Below are positions 10,456-22,069 of a stretch of DNA of 64,000 nucleotides, piece by piece. The first letter of the stretch is position 1. Every line of letters begins with the position of its first letter. The translations under genes and the position numbers were made by a program. The stretch spans positions 124,001 to 188,000 of the forward strand of contig NZ_OXCQ01000002.1 in NCBI RefSeq assembly GCF_900411395.1, read 5' to 3'. The notes beneath the pieces were generated by a model, which had not been told where the DNA came from, ran no database searches, and saw only the letters and a program-made list of their open reading frames with translations. This DNA comes from Streptococcus sp. 596553 (GTDB lineage: Bacteria > Bacillota > Bacilli > Lactobacillales > Streptococcaceae).

Positions 10456-11548
10456 TCCACATAGACCAACCAAGGCTCTGATTCATCTGGGAGCTATTCG
10501 ACAAAATATTCAGCAAATGGGGGCTCATATCCCTGAAGGAACGCTCAAATTTGCAGTAGTCAAGGCTAATGCCTATGGTCATGGGGCTGTTGCCGTTGCC
10601 AAGGCAATTCAAGATGATGTTGATGGCTTTTGCGTTTCCAATATTGATGAGGCCATTGAACTCAGACAGTCTGGACTCAGCAAGCCAATCCTTATTTTAG
10701 GAGTGTCTGAAATCGAAGCTGTTACTCTTGCTAAAGAATATGACATCACCTTGACAGTGGCTGGACTGGAGTGGATTCAAGCACTCTTAGATAAGGAAGT
10801 AGATTTATCTGGTTTGACAGTTCACCTCAAGATTGATTCAGGAATGGGACGGATTGGTTTTAGAGAGGGTCGTGAGGCTGAGCAGGCTCAAGACTTACTC
10901 CAACAACACGGCGCTCGTGTTGAAGGGATCTTTACCCACTTTGCTACTGCAGACGAGAAATCAGATGACTACTTTAATGCCCAGTTAGAACGGTTTAAAG
11001 ATATTTTGGCCAGTATGAAAGGTCTTCCAGACTTGGTTCATGCTAGCAATTCTGCAACGACTCTATGGCATGCAGATACCATTTTCAATGCCGTCCGTAT
11101 GGGAGATGCTATGTATGGTTTAAACCCAAGCGGAGAGGTCTTGGACTTGCCTTATGACTTGACTCCAGCCTTGGCCTTGGAGTCTGCTCTGGTTCATGTT
11201 AAGACAGTTCCAGCTGGAGCTTGCATGGGCTATGGAGCAACTTATCAAGCGAATAGCGAGCAAGTCATCGCGACGGTGCCAATCGGCTATGCAGATGGTT
11301 GGACACGAGATATGCAAAATTTCGCTGTCTTGGTAGATGGCCAAGCTTGCCCAATTGTTGGACGAGTTTCTATGGACCAAATCACTATTCGTCTGCCTAA
11401 GGTTTACCCGCTAGGAACAAAAGTTACCCTGATTGGCACCAACGGGGACAAGGAAATCACAGCTACTCAGGTAGCGACCTACCGCGGCACTATTAACTAC
11501 GAGGTGGTTTGTCTTCTCAGCGACCGCATTCCGAGAGAATATTATTAG
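10445..11548 (+). CDS. alr: Alanine racemase
   Basis: PLP-dependent conversion of L-alanine to D-alanine for peptidoglycan. 367 residues from ATG 10445. The PLP lysine lies in [14 protein letters not shown] (about residue 40) and the catalytic Tyr region is [13 protein letters not shown] near 260. The start overlaps acpS; GGAGG at 10434-10438 is the ribosome-binding site. Upstream ATGs in frame are inside acpS and unlikely. Together with ddl at 39.4 kb it supplies the D-Ala-D-Ala of the stem peptide. Confidence 0.97.
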   Translation: MKTSPHRPTKALIHLGAIRQNIQQMGAHIPEGTLKFAVVKANAYGHGAVAVAKAIQDDVDGFCVSNIDEAIELRQSGLSKPILILGVSEIEAVTLAKEYDITLTVAGLEWIQALLDKEVDLSGLTVHLKIDSGMGRIGFREGREAEQAQDLLQQHGARVEGIFTHFATADEKSDDYFNAQLERFKDILASMKGLPDLVHASNSATTLWHADTIFNAVRMGDAMYGLNPSGEVLDLPYDLTPALALESALVHVKTVPAGACMGYGATYQANSEQVIATVPIGYADGWTRDMQNFAVLVDGQACPIVGRVSMDQITIRLPKVYPLGTKVTLIGTNGDKEITATQVATYRGTINYEVVCLLSDRIPREYY

Positions 11549-11566
11549 AAAAGAAAGGAGTGGAGC

Positions 11567-13582
11567 ATGAATCTACATCAACCCTTGCATGTCTTACCTG
11601 GTGTGGGACCAAAGTCAGCAGAAAAATACGCCAAACTAGGAATTGAAAATTTGCAAGACCTCTTGCTCTACTTTCCTTTCCGTTATGAAGACTTCAAAAC
11701 CAAGCAGGTGCTGGAGCTAGAAGACGGGGAGAAGGCTGTCCTATCTGGTCAAGTCGTGACTCCTGCTAGTGTCCAGTATTATGGTTTCAAGCGTAATCGC
11801 CTGCGTTTTAGCCTCAAGCAGGGAGAAGTTGTTTTTGCGGTGAATTTCTTTAACCAGCCCTATCTAGCAGATAAGATAGAGTTGGGAGCAACCCTTGCTG
11901 TCTTTGGAAAATGGGACCGAGCCAAGGCTAGTCTGACTGGGATGAAGGTTCTGGCTCAGGTAGAAGATGACCTCCAGCCTGTCTATCGTTTGGCTCAGGG
12001 AATCAGTCAGGCCAGTCTGGTCAAGGTTATCAAGACAGCTTTTGATCAGGGACTGGACCTCTTGATAGAAGAAAATCTTCCCCAGTCCTTGCTGGACAAA
12101 TACAAACTCATGTCCCGTTGTCAGGCCGTTCGTGCCATGCATTTCCCCAAGGATTTGGCAGAATACAAGCAGGCTCTTCGCCGTATCAAGTTTGAGGAAC
12201 TTTTTTATTTCCAAATGCAGTTGCAGACGCTCAAGTCTGAAAATAGAGTTCAGGGAAGCGGTCTGGTTCTGAATTGGTCTCAGGAAAAGGTGACAGCAGT
12301 TAAAGAAAATCTACCTTTTGCCCTGACCCCAGCTCAAGAAAAAAGTTTGCTGGAAATTTTAACCGATATGAAGTCGGACCACCACATGAATCGTCTCCTG
12401 CAAGGAGATGTGGGGAGCGGGAAAACAGTAGTTGCTGGCTTGGCTATGTTTGCAGCAGTGACAGCTGGTTATCAGGCTGCCCTCATGGTACCAACAGAAA
12501 TCCTTGCAGAGCAACACTTTGATAGTTTGAAGAGTCTCTTCCCAGACCTAAAACTCGCTCTTTTGATAGGTTCCTTGAAAGCTGCAGAAAAGAGAGAAGT
12601 CTTGGAGACTATTGCCAAGGGTGAGGCTGATTTGATTATCGGAACCCACGCTCTGATACAGGATGGGGTGGATTATGCTCGTCTGGGCTTGATTATCATC
12701 GATGAGCAGCACCGCTTTGGTGTGGGGCAAAGGCGTATTTTACGAGAAAAAGGCGACAATCCTGATGTCCTCATGATGACGGCGACTCCCATTCCACGGA
12801 CCTTGGCTATCACAGCCTTTGGCGATATGGATGTTTCCATTATCGACCAGATGCCTGCGGGTCGGAAGCCTATTGTGACGCGCTGGATCAAACATGAGCA
12901 ACTACCTCAGGTCTTGACTTGGTTAGAGGGGGAAATTCAAAAAGGTTCACAAGCCTATGTCATCTCTCCCTTGATTGAAGAATCTGAAGCTCTGGATTTG
13001 AAAAATGCTATCGCTTTGTCAGAGGAGTTGACAGCTCACTTTGCAGGCAAGGCAGAGGTGGCTCTTCTACATGGTAAGATGAAGAGTGATGAAAAAGATC
13101 AAATCATGCAGGATTTCAAAGAGAGAAAGACGGATATTCTGGTTTCGACGACAGTTATCGAGGTCGGGGTTAACGTTCCAAATGCGACAGTTATGATCAT
13201 CATGGATGCCGATCGCTTCGGGCTCAGCCAGCTTCACCAGCTTAGAGGTCGAGTTGGTCGGGGGGACAAGCAGTCCTATGCTGTTCTTGTTGCCAATCCT
13301 AAGACGGATTCTGGGAAAGACCGCATGCGCATCATGACAGAAACTACCAATGGTTTTGTTCTTGCGGAGGAAGATTTGAAAATGCGTGGTTCTGGTGAGA
13401 TTTTTGGAACCAGACAATCAGGACTTCCAGAATTCCAAGTGGCTGATATTATCGAAGATTTTCCGATTTTAGAAGAAGCCAGGAAGGTTGCTAGCTACAT
13501 TAGTTCGATAGAAGGTTGGCAAGAGGATCCAGAGTGGCGCATGATTGCCCTTCATATGGAAAAGAAAGAACATTTAGATTAA
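11567..13582 (+). CDS. recG: ATP-dependent DNA helicase RecG
   Basis: Branch-migration helicase acting on stalled forks and Holliday junctions. 671 residues: N-terminal wedge/OB domain (about 1-150), helicase core with motif I GDVGSGKT near 282, motif II DEQH near 382, TATPIPRT, and motif VI QLRGRVGRG near 570. The start ATG follows AAAGGAG. Its last 25 codons belong to a 256-bp segment that is tandemly duplicated downstream, so a copy of the recG 3' end is found again at 13783-13854. Confidence 0.97.
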   Translation: MNLHQPLHVLPGVGPKSAEKYAKLGIENLQDLLLYFPFRYEDFKTKQVLELEDGEKAVLSGQVVTPASVQYYGFKRNRLRFSLKQGEVVFAVNFFNQPYLADKIELGATLAVFGKWDRAKASLTGMKVLAQVEDDLQPVYRLAQGISQASLVKVIKTAFDQGLDLLIEENLPQSLLDKYKLMSRCQAVRAMHFPKDLAEYKQALRRIKFEELFYFQMQLQTLKSENRVQGSGLVLNWSQEKVTAVKENLPFALTPAQEKSLLEILTDMKSDHHMNRLLQGDVGSGKTVVAGLAMFAAVTAGYQAALMVPTEILAEQHFDSLKSLFPDLKLALLIGSLKAAEKREVLETIAKGEADLIIGTHALIQDGVDYARLGLIIIDEQHRFGVGQRRILREKGDNPDVLMMTATPIPRTLAITAFGDMDVSIIDQMPAGRKPIVTRWIKHEQLPQVLTWLEGEIQKGSQAYVISPLIEESEALDLKNAIALSEELTAHFAGKAEVALLHGKMKSDEKDQIMQDFKERKTDILVSTTVIEVGVNVPNATVMIIMDADRFGLSQLHQLRGRVGRGDKQSYAVLVANPKTDSGKDRMRIMTETTNGFVLAEEDLKMRGSGEIFGTRQSGLPEFQVADIIEDFPILEEARKVASYISSIEGWQEDPEWRMIALHMEKKEHLD

Positions 13583-13663
13583 GCTTTCTCTAAGGAAATC
13601 TTAAGCTAGCTTTCAGGTTAGCCCCTTATACTAGAGTCATCAAAAAGAAACGAGGACTCTCAT

Positions 13664-13726
13664 ATGACAGTAACGATTAAAGTAAATTACCAAACCACTT
13701 TCCAAAAGAAGGAAGCAAAAAACTAG
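13664..13726 (+). CDS. 20-residue peptide, copy 1
   Basis: ATG 13664 preceded by GAGGA; encodes MTVTIKVNYQTTFQKKEAKN, a hydrophilic basic peptide without signal sequence. TATACT at 13627-13632 could be the -10 and a hairpin with T-run ends the unit at 13760, so the transcript would be about 120 nt. The duplicate encodes the same peptide with one synonymous change. I do not recognise it. It could be a real microprotein or part of a small regulatory RNA; upstream, TCTAAG and CTTAAG (13589-13594, 13600-13605) with a 5-base gap resemble the CiaR direct repeat, one mismatch each. Confidence 0.55.
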   Translation: MTVTIKVNYQTTFQKKEAKN

Positions 13727-13740
13727 TATAAACAGAAGAG

Positions 13741-13760
13741 AGAGCGAAATGCTCTTTTTT
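13741..13760 (+). terminator. Terminator of peptide unit, copy 1
   Basis: AGAGC / GCTCT stem (13741-13745, 13751-13755) with a 5-nt loop and TTTTT. Confidence 0.75.
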
Positions 13761-13782
13761 CGTTAGCCATACTATGTACATA

Positions 13783-13854
13783 GAAGCTTGGCAAGAAGAT
13801 CCAGAGTGGCGCATGATTGCCCTTCATCTGGAAAAGAAAGAACATCTGGATTAA
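13783..13854 (+). pseudogene. Duplicated recG 3' fragment
   Basis: Encodes EAWQEDPEWRMIALHL... ending EKKEHLD and a stop, the same tail as RecG with Gly to Ala and Met to Leu changes. It has no start or upstream gene body and is a by-product of the tandem duplication. Confidence 0.8.
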
Positions 13855-13935
13855 GCTTTCTCTAAGGAAAACTTAAGCTAGCTTTCAGGTTTGGCCTTTA
13901 TACTAGAGTCATCAAAAAGAAACGAGGACTCTCAC

Positions 13936-13998
13936 ATGACAGTAACGATTAAAGTAAATTACCAAACCACTTTCCAAAAGAAAGAAGCAAAAAACTAG
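13936..13998 (+). CDS. 20-residue peptide, copy 2
   Basis: Identical predicted peptide to 13664-13726, with GAGGA ribosome-binding site and the same promoter-like and terminator elements. The only coding difference is AAG to AAA (Lys). Preservation of the amino-acid sequence is compatible with selection on the peptide, although the two copies are too similar overall for this to be strong evidence. Confidence 0.55.
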   Translation: MTVTIKVNYQTTFQKKEAKN

Positions 13999-14012
13999 TA
14001 TAAACAGAAGAG

Positions 14013-14032
14013 AGAGCGAAGTGCTCTTTTTT
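14013..14032 (+). terminator. Terminator of peptide unit, copy 2
   Basis: AGAGC / GCTCT stem and T-run as in copy 1, 272 bp downstream. Confidence 0.75.
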
Positions 14033-14107
14033 CGTTTCTAAAACTACTTTCAGCCCATCATCCTAAAAGTAAAGAATCTAAATTCATTTTCTATTTACCC
14101 TTCTTTC

Positions 14108-14152
14108 TTGCATTGATTACATAGATATGCTACAGTTGTGGTAACGATTACA
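14108..14152 (+). promoter_or_regulatory. Promoter and cre site of the acetyl esterase gene
   Basis: TTGCAT (14108-14113), 17-bp spacer, TACAGT (14131-14136). TGGTAACGATTACA (14139-14152) closely matches the cre consensus and lies at the transcription start, where CcpA would repress in the presence of glucose. Confidence 0.6.
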
Positions 14153-14170
14153 AAATAAAAGGAGCATGCT

Positions 14171-15151
14171 ATGAAAAATCCAGCTTTGTTAGAAGAAATG
14201 AAGACCTATCTAGGAAGGGATGAGGTTCCAGAAGACTTTGATGCTTTCTGGGATGGGGAAGTGAAAAAAGTTTCAACTCTACCAGCCTACCAGTTGGAGG
14301 AAAGAAATTTCCACATTCCTCAAGTCAAGTGCTATGAGTTAACCTTTGAAGGAAGCAAGGAAGGCAAGGTCTATGCACGCGTCGTTCTTCCAAAGAGTGA
14401 GAAGAAGGTTCCGATAATCTTCCATTTCCATGGTTATATGGGACGTGGTTGGGACTGGGCCGACATGCTGGCCTTCACCGTGGCTGGTTACGGTGTTGTC
14501 TCAATGGATGTGCGGGGTCAGTCAGGTTACTCACAAGACGGCTTGCGTTCTCCTCTAGGAAATACGGTTAAGGGGCATATCATCCGTGGGGCTGTGGAAG
14601 GTCGGGATCACCTCTTTTATAAGGATGTTTATCTGGATATTTACCAGTTGATTGAAATGGTTGCTAGTCTGCCTGAGGTTGATGAGAAGCGTCTTTCTAG
14701 CTATGGTGCCTCTCAAGGTGGGGCTCTAGCCTTGGTTGCGGCAGCGCTCAATCCTCGGATTCAGAAAACAGTTGCCATCTATCCCTTCTTGTCAGACTTT
14801 AGACGAGTGCTTGAGATTGGGAACACTAGCGAGGCTTACGACGAACTTTTCCGTTATTTCAAGTTTCACGATCCTTTTCATGAAACAGAGGAGGAAATCA
14901 TGGCTACCCTTGCCTATATCGATGTGAAAAATCTTGCCCATCGTATCAAGGGTGAGGTTAAGATGATTACGGGCTTGGACGACGATGTTTGCTATCCTAT
15001 TACCCAGTTTGCGATTTACAATCGTTTGACCTGTGATAAGGCTTATCGCATCATGCCCGAGTATGCTCATGAAGCCATGAATGTTTTTGTCAACGACCAA
15101 GTCTACAACTGGCTCTGTGGGAGTGAGATTTCTTTTAAATATCTAAAATAA
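14171..15151 (+). CDS. axe1: Acetyl xylan esterase / cephalosporin-C deacetylase family esterase
   Basis: Alpha/beta-hydrolase of carbohydrate esterase family 7, which removes O-acetyl groups from sugars. 326 residues; nucleophile serine in YGASQGGAL (about residue 180), oxyanion region HFHGYMGRG near 83, acid/base Asp in TGLDDDVCYP near 270 and His in EYAHEA near 300. No signal peptide, so it acts in the cytoplasm. It lies next to the sialic-acid locus, so one substrate could be O-acetylated sialic acid or acetylated oligosaccharides brought in by a transporter; that is inference. A cre site suggests catabolite repression. Confidence 0.9.
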   Translation: MKNPALLEEMKTYLGRDEVPEDFDAFWDGEVKKVSTLPAYQLEERNFHIPQVKCYELTFEGSKEGKVYARVVLPKSEKKVPIIFHFHGYMGRGWDWADMLAFTVAGYGVVSMDVRGQSGYSQDGLRSPLGNTVKGHIIRGAVEGRDHLFYKDVYLDIYQLIEMVASLPEVDEKRLSSYGASQGGALALVAAALNPRIQKTVAIYPFLSDFRRVLEIGNTSEAYDELFRYFKFHDPFHETEEEIMATLAYIDVKNLAHRIKGEVKMITGLDDDVCYPITQFAIYNRLTCDKAYRIMPEYAHEAMNVFVNDQVYNWLCGSEISFKYLK

Positions 15152-15162
15152 GGAGTCGACTC

Positions 15163-15246
15163 TAAGCACAAAATCTTAAAAAATACAAACACGCATAGTA
15201 TCAGGGGATTAAGAAAACTTGATACTATGCGTTTTATAGTGCATTG
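15163..15246 (+). terminator. Repeat-borne terminator (copy 1)
   Basis: ACGCATAGTATCA / TGATACTATGCGT inverted repeat followed by TTTTATAG. The surrounding 84 bp, starting at CACAAAATCTTAAAAAA, recur at 21657-21748 after the Rpn gene, so this is a dispersed repeat that works as a terminator. Confidence 0.75.
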
Positions 15247-15351
15247 ATACTCTTCGAAAATCTTTTCAAACTACGTCAGCTTCGCCTTGCCGCACTCAAG
15301 TACAGTATGCGGCTAGCTTCCTAGCTTGGTCTTTGATTTTCATTGAGTATA
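15247..15351 (-). repeat. BOX element, boxA-boxC type
   Basis: Begins TACTCTTCGAAAATC, contains the boxC core CGTCAGCTTCGCCTTGCC and ends TTTCATTGAGTATA, which is a BOX element in reverse orientation without a boxB module. Confidence 0.9.
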
Positions 15352-15399
15352 AAAACAGATGAATCTCTGTTTTCTTTTTATGGACTATAAATGTTCAGC

Positions 15400-15499
15400 T
15401 GAAACTACTTTCAAGGAGATTATTATATAAAAGAGTTTCTTGAAACTAAAATCTATTATATCACACTGTATTGAAAGCGTTTTAGAAATGAGGTATAAT
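15400..15499 (+). promoter_or_regulatory. Composite nan-type promoter 1 (before the small ORF and nanA)
   Basis: Dyad TGAAACTACTTTCA (15400-15413), a second element TGAAACTAAAATCTA (from 15441, 41 bp later), then -35 TTGAAA (15471-15476, 30 bp later), 17-bp spacer, -10 TATAAT (15494-15499). A cre-like TGAAAGCGTTTTAG overlaps the -35. The same arrangement occurs three more times in the locus (21.95, 27.67 and 33.45 kb). Confidence 0.75.
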
Positions 15500-15636
15500 A
15501 AATTTGCTAACACTTATAAAAAGTGATAGAATCTTATCTTTATGTATATTTAAAGATAGATTGCTGTAAAAATAGTAGCAGCTATGCGAAATGACAGATA
15601 GAGAGAAGGGATTGAAGCTTAGAAAAGGGGAATAAT

Positions 15637-15864
15637 ATGATATTTAAGGCATTCAAGACAAAAAAGCAGAGAAAAAGACAAATTGAACTACTTTTGACAG
15701 TTTTTTTCGACAGTTTTCTGATTGATTTATTTCTTCACTTATTTGGGATTGTCCCCTTTAAGCTGGATAAGATTCTGATTGTGAGCTTGATTATATTTCC
15801 CATTATTTCTACAAGTATTTATGCTTATGAAAAGCTATTTGAAAAAGTGTTCGATAAGGATTGA
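15637..15864 (+). CDS. Small membrane protein of unknown function (75 aa)
   Basis: AAAGGGG precedes ATG 15637. Very basic N-terminus (FKTKKQRKRQ), then two hydrophobic segments (about 18-37 and 45-62) and a charged tail. It is the first frame after the nan-type promoter and lies 240 bp before nanA, so it may be the leader gene of the nanA transcript. No motif recognised. Confidence 0.6.
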   Translation: MIFKAFKTKKQRKRQIELLLTVFFDSFLIDLFLHLFGIVPFKLDKILIVSLIIFPIISTSIYAYEKLFEKVFDKD

Positions 15865-16029
15865 GCAGGAAGTATGGTGTAAATAGCATAAGCTGATGTC
15901 CAATAATTTGCTTATAAAGAGATATTTTAGTTTAATTGCAGCGGTGTCCTGGTAGATAAACTAGATTGGTAGGAGTCTGATTGGAGAAAGGAGAGGGGAA
16001 ATTTGGCACCAATTTGAGATAGTTTGTTT

Positions 16030-16056
16030 AGTTCATTTTTGTCATTTAAATGAACT
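16030..16056 (+). promoter_or_regulatory. Inverted repeat in the nanA leader
   Basis: Perfect 9-bp arms AGTTCATTT / AAATGAACT (16030-16038, 16048-16056) 52 bases upstream of the nanA start. It has no T-run and could be an operator or an mRNA structure. Confidence 0.45.
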
Positions 16057-16107
16057 GTAGTAAAAGAAAGTTAAGAAAAGACAAACTAAGTGCATTTTCT
16101 GGAGTAA

Positions 16108-19481
<3,374 letters not shown>

Positions 19482-19709
19482 AACCTTGGATGTTGATGAA
19501 TAACTGAGACACGTTTTGTCCGTCATAGAGATTAAAAGTTTATTTAGATAGTTTTCGTAGAAATTTCTACTCTAAGAAAAAATCAATTTAGATGAGCTCC
19601 TATTGCCGAGTCAATGACTTGCTAGTCGTAAATAAACTGTATATTTCTGACTTACTTAGGACTGGATACTGCTAGTCGCAACGTAACAGTTCGCTTTAAG
19701 TGTTAAAAT

Positions 19710-19745
19710 GCATATAGCTAGTTATTGGTTATATGCGTTTTTGTT
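19710..19745 (+). terminator. Likely nanA terminator
   Basis: GCATATA / TATATGC (19710-19716, 19730-19736) followed by GTTTTTGTTTTTAA. The 230 bases between nanA and this hairpin show no gene, only a short palindrome GTAGAAATTTCTAC. Confidence 0.7.
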
Positions 19746-19876
19746 TTTAATTATTTTATTTCTTGTCTTGGAATATAGGTAAAGTTATAGTAAAATAAAA
19801 TTCTGTAAATCATATTGGTAGATATACAAGAAGAGTGTATTGTTGACAGTACAGCACATAGAATCCAACATGTCCT

Positions 19877-20242
19877 TATACTCAAAAAATCAAAGAGCAA
19901 ATTAGGAAGCTAGCCGTAGCCTGCCCAAAACACTGTTTTGAGGTTGTAGATGAAACTGACGAAGTCAGCCCAAAACACTGTTTTGAGGTTGTAGATGAAA
20001 CTGACGAAGTCAGCTCAAGACACCGTTTTGAGGTTGCAGATAGAACTGACGAAGTCAGCTCAAAATACCGTTTTGAGGTTGCAGATAGAACTGACGAAGT
20101 CAGCTCAAAATACCGTTTTGAGGTTGTAGATGAAACTGACGAAGTCAGCTCAAGACACCGTTTTGAGGTTGCAGATAGAACTGACGAAGTCAGTAACATA
20201 TACATACGGCAAGACGAAGATGACATGGTTTGAAGAGTATGG
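19877..20242 (+). repeat. Large BOX element with six boxB modules
   Basis: boxA (TACTCAAAAAATCAAAGAGC...), then six consecutive 45-bp boxB units (19924-20193, each ending CTGACGAAGTCAG), then boxC (ACGGCAAGACGAAGATGAC). Most BOX elements carry none to a few boxB units. Units 3-6 alternate ACACCG and ATACCG variants, showing expansion by unit duplication. Confidence 0.92.
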
Positions 20243-20367
20243 AACAATCATAACTTATTTGAAGATTTTAAAAGATTGTAAGCTATTATATCTGGATAAA
20301 TAAGTATTAGAAACTAAAGTGAGGAAAAAGATGTTTTTATATTTAAAAGGTTTAGGAAAATTTCGTA

Positions 20368-20421
20368 TCGCTAACACCAGACGGCTATAGAGTGAACGAG
20401 TACGGGGAATGGATCAACTGA
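20368..20421 (+). pseudogene. Remnant of a choline-binding protein C-terminus
   Basis: The frame ending at TGA 20419-20421 reads ...LTPDGYRVNEYGEWIN, the characteristic tail of choline-binding proteins (nanA here ends [14 protein letters not shown]). Upstream sequence is unrelated, so only the last 17 codons survive. Confidence 0.65.
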
Positions 20422-20673
20422 ACTTGCTTTATGGCATATTGACGAGAAAGCTAGGAGTATAAAAACACTAGAATTCATAGTCTAGAAAGTGGTAAGGATT
20501 TTCTAAAATGGTTGATTTTGTAATCTTTTTTGTAAAATATAGCTTTTAATAAATAATGTGAGCAATATATATATCTTTGCAAGTGATTAGGGTCAATAGT
20601 TTTTAACTTTCTCACTTCTTTTCCGAATAAATAGATAGAACCATAGAATCTAGCAAAATTAGATTTAAAACTA

Positions 20674-20682
20674 TGGTATAAT
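20674..20682 (+). promoter_or_regulatory. Extended -10 promoter of the Rpn gene
   Basis: TGGTATAAT at 20674-20682, 15 bases before the start codon; AGGAGG lies between. No clear -35. Confidence 0.5.
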
Positions 20683-20697
20683 AGAAGGAGGAAAAGG

Positions 20698-21597
20698 ATG
20701 ATTCTAAGACATCTGGGCATTAGCCCGACCAATGACTTGGTTGCTAAGAAAATTTTCAGCAACCCAGAAATCACTTGTCAATTTATTCGCGATATGCTGG
20801 ACTTGCCAGCCAAAAATGTAACCATTTTAGAGGGAAGCAATATTCATGTACTACCTTCTCTGCCTTATTCAGCCCAAGATTTCTATACTAGCATAGATGT
20901 CTTGGCTGAACTAGATAATGGAACCCAGGTTATTATTGAAATCCAAGTCCACCATCAGAATTTTTTCATCAATCGCCTGTGGGCATATCTGTGTAGTCAG
21001 GTCAATCAAAATCTTGAAAAAATCCGCCAGCAAGAAGGAAATACTCACCAGAGTTACAAACATATCGCACCAGTATACGCTATCGCAATCGTGGATAGTA
21101 ACTACTTCTCAGATGACTTGGCTTTTCATAGTTTTAGCATGCGAGAGGATACGACGGGAGAGGCTTTAACAATTACAAACAATGGACAAGAAAATCATCT
21201 GGTTAAGATGGCGTTCTTGGAATTAAAAAAATATAGAGAAACCAGCAAAGATAGTATTCGCAAACCATGGTTAGAGTTTTTCGGTAATAAACCCTTTACT
21301 CAACAACCCGAGCGAGCCATCAGCCAAGCAGATCAACTGCTGGACTACAAGAGCTGGTCCGAGGAGGACAGGAAAATGTTTAGTCAACTACGTATGCGAG
21401 AAGAACAAGCTTTGTTAGCACAGGACTATGCCTTGGAACAAGCTGAAGAAAAAGGGTTGGAGAGAGGTCGGGCAGAAGGACTTGAACGTGGAAAACTTTT
21501 TGCCTTTCTGGATATGGTTCGCCAAGGACTTCTGACTTCCGAGGTTGCCAGTCAGCAGTTGGGTATGTCAGTATCTGAGTTTGAGGCGTTGTTGTAA
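20698..21597 (+). CDS. Rpn/YhgA-like PD-(D/E)XK nuclease (transposase-like)
   Basis: Member of the recombination-promoting nuclease family often annotated as a PD-(D/E)XK nuclease family transposase. 299 residues from ATG 20698. Motifs: N-terminal DLVAKKIFSNPE, the catalytic core DVLAELDNGTQVIIEIQVHHQ (Asp about residue 68, Glu-x-Gln about 80-82), and the C-terminal helix repeat EEKGLERGRAEGLERGKL typical of the family. E. coli Rpn proteins are DNA endonucleases that promote recombination. It sits between nanA and the rest of the nan locus among BOX and RUP repeats, so it is probably an insertion. A 45-bp piece of the gene is repeated just after it. Confidence 0.85.
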   Translation: MILRHLGISPTNDLVAKKIFSNPEITCQFIRDMLDLPAKNVTILEGSNIHVLPSLPYSAQDFYTSIDVLAELDNGTQVIIEIQVHHQNFFINRLWAYLCSQVNQNLEKIRQQEGNTHQSYKHIAPVYAIAIVDSNYFSDDLAFHSFSMREDTTGEALTITNNGQENHLVKMAFLELKKYRETSKDSIRKPWLEFFGNKPFTQQPERAISQADQLLDYKSWSEEDRKMFSQLRMREEQALLAQDYALEQAEEKGLERGRAEGLERGKLFAFLDMVRQGLLTSEVASQQLGMSVSEFEALL

Positions 21598-21606
21598 GAT
21601 CAGCAA

Positions 21607-21656
21607 TAATAGACAAGAAAACCATCTGGTTAAGATGGCATTCTTGGAATTAAAAA
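21607..21656 (+). repeat. Partial copy of an internal segment of the Rpn gene
   Basis: Matches 21181-21230 inside the Rpn gene almost base for base (AAACCATCTGGTTAAGATGG shared core). It lies 10 bases after the Rpn stop and is the scar of a recombination with, or loss of, a second Rpn copy. Confidence 0.7.
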
Positions 21657-21748
21657 ACTCTAGGCACAAAATCTTAAAAAACACAAACACGCATAGTATC
21701 AGGTATTGAACAACCTTGATACTATGCGTTTTATAGTGCATTGAATCT
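21657..21748 (+). terminator. Repeat-borne terminator (copy 2)
   Basis: Same dispersed repeat as 15163-15246, with the ACGCATAGTATCA / TGATACTATGCGT hairpin and TTTTATAG tail. Confidence 0.75.
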
Positions 21749-21760
21749 ACATTAGTACAC

Positions 21761-21868
21761 TATAGTTGATTGAAAACAGAATAGTATACCGCAGCTTCTA
21801 AATCCTTGTTATAAATTTGATTTTACTTTCCCAATCGATTTATTCTCATCTTATTTCAATCTGCTATA
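21761..21868. repeat. RUP element
   Basis: Terminal repeats TAGTTGATTGAAAA and ATTTCAATCTGCTA bound about 104-108 bp; diverged relative of the copies at 1632 and 60324. Confidence 0.65.
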
Positions 21869-21953
21869 TTTCCTTCATTTTCTCCTAAAATTGACTTTCT
21901 TGTTTTTTATCTTGTCCACTCAAAACAAGTCTTGCAAGAAACCTACTTATTTT

Positions 21954-22069
21954 TGAAAGTACTTTTAATGTAGTTGCTATAGTTAAAAAGATTTGAAACT
22001 AAATTCCAAATTAGAAAAAGACTTGAAATGCTAAAAAAAAAAAGTATACTCTAATTGAAAACGGTAACA
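21954..22069 (+). promoter_or_regulatory. Composite nan-type promoter 2, with poly-A spacer and strong cre
   Basis: Dyad TGAAAGTACTTTTA (21954-21967), TGAAACTAAATTCC (from 21994), -35 TTGAAA (22023-22028), 16-bp spacer containing 11 A (22033-22043), -10 TATACT (22045-22050), then TGAAAACGGTAACA (22056-22069), 13 of 14 cre positions, at the start site. It would drive the YhcH gene and the first ABC importer, 670 bp downstream across two BOX elements. Confidence 0.7.

Larger units (their letters stand above)
13509..13764 (+). repeat. Tandem duplication, copy 1 (256 bp)
   Basis: This segment holds the recG 3' end, a short promoter-like region, a 20-codon frame and a terminator. It is repeated 272 bp downstream at 13781-14036 with roughly a dozen base differences and a 16-bp spacer between copies. 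Confidence 0.9.
13781..14036 (+). repeat. Tandem duplication, copy 2 (256 bp)
   Basis: Second copy of 13509-13764. Differences include a few bases in the recG-derived part, the GGTTAGCCCC/GGTTTGGCCT stretch before the -10, and one third-position change in the 20-codon frame. Confidence 0.9.

Noticed and set aside
19924..20193. Regular 45-bp direct repeats that might be a CRISPR array
   Set aside because: The repeats are contiguous with no unique spacers and match the boxB module of BOX elements; no cas genes are near.
19882..20247. 121-codon minus-strand frame with repeated SSVSSTTSK units
   Set aside because: It is the reading of the boxB repeats; no start signals, and BOX elements are non-coding.
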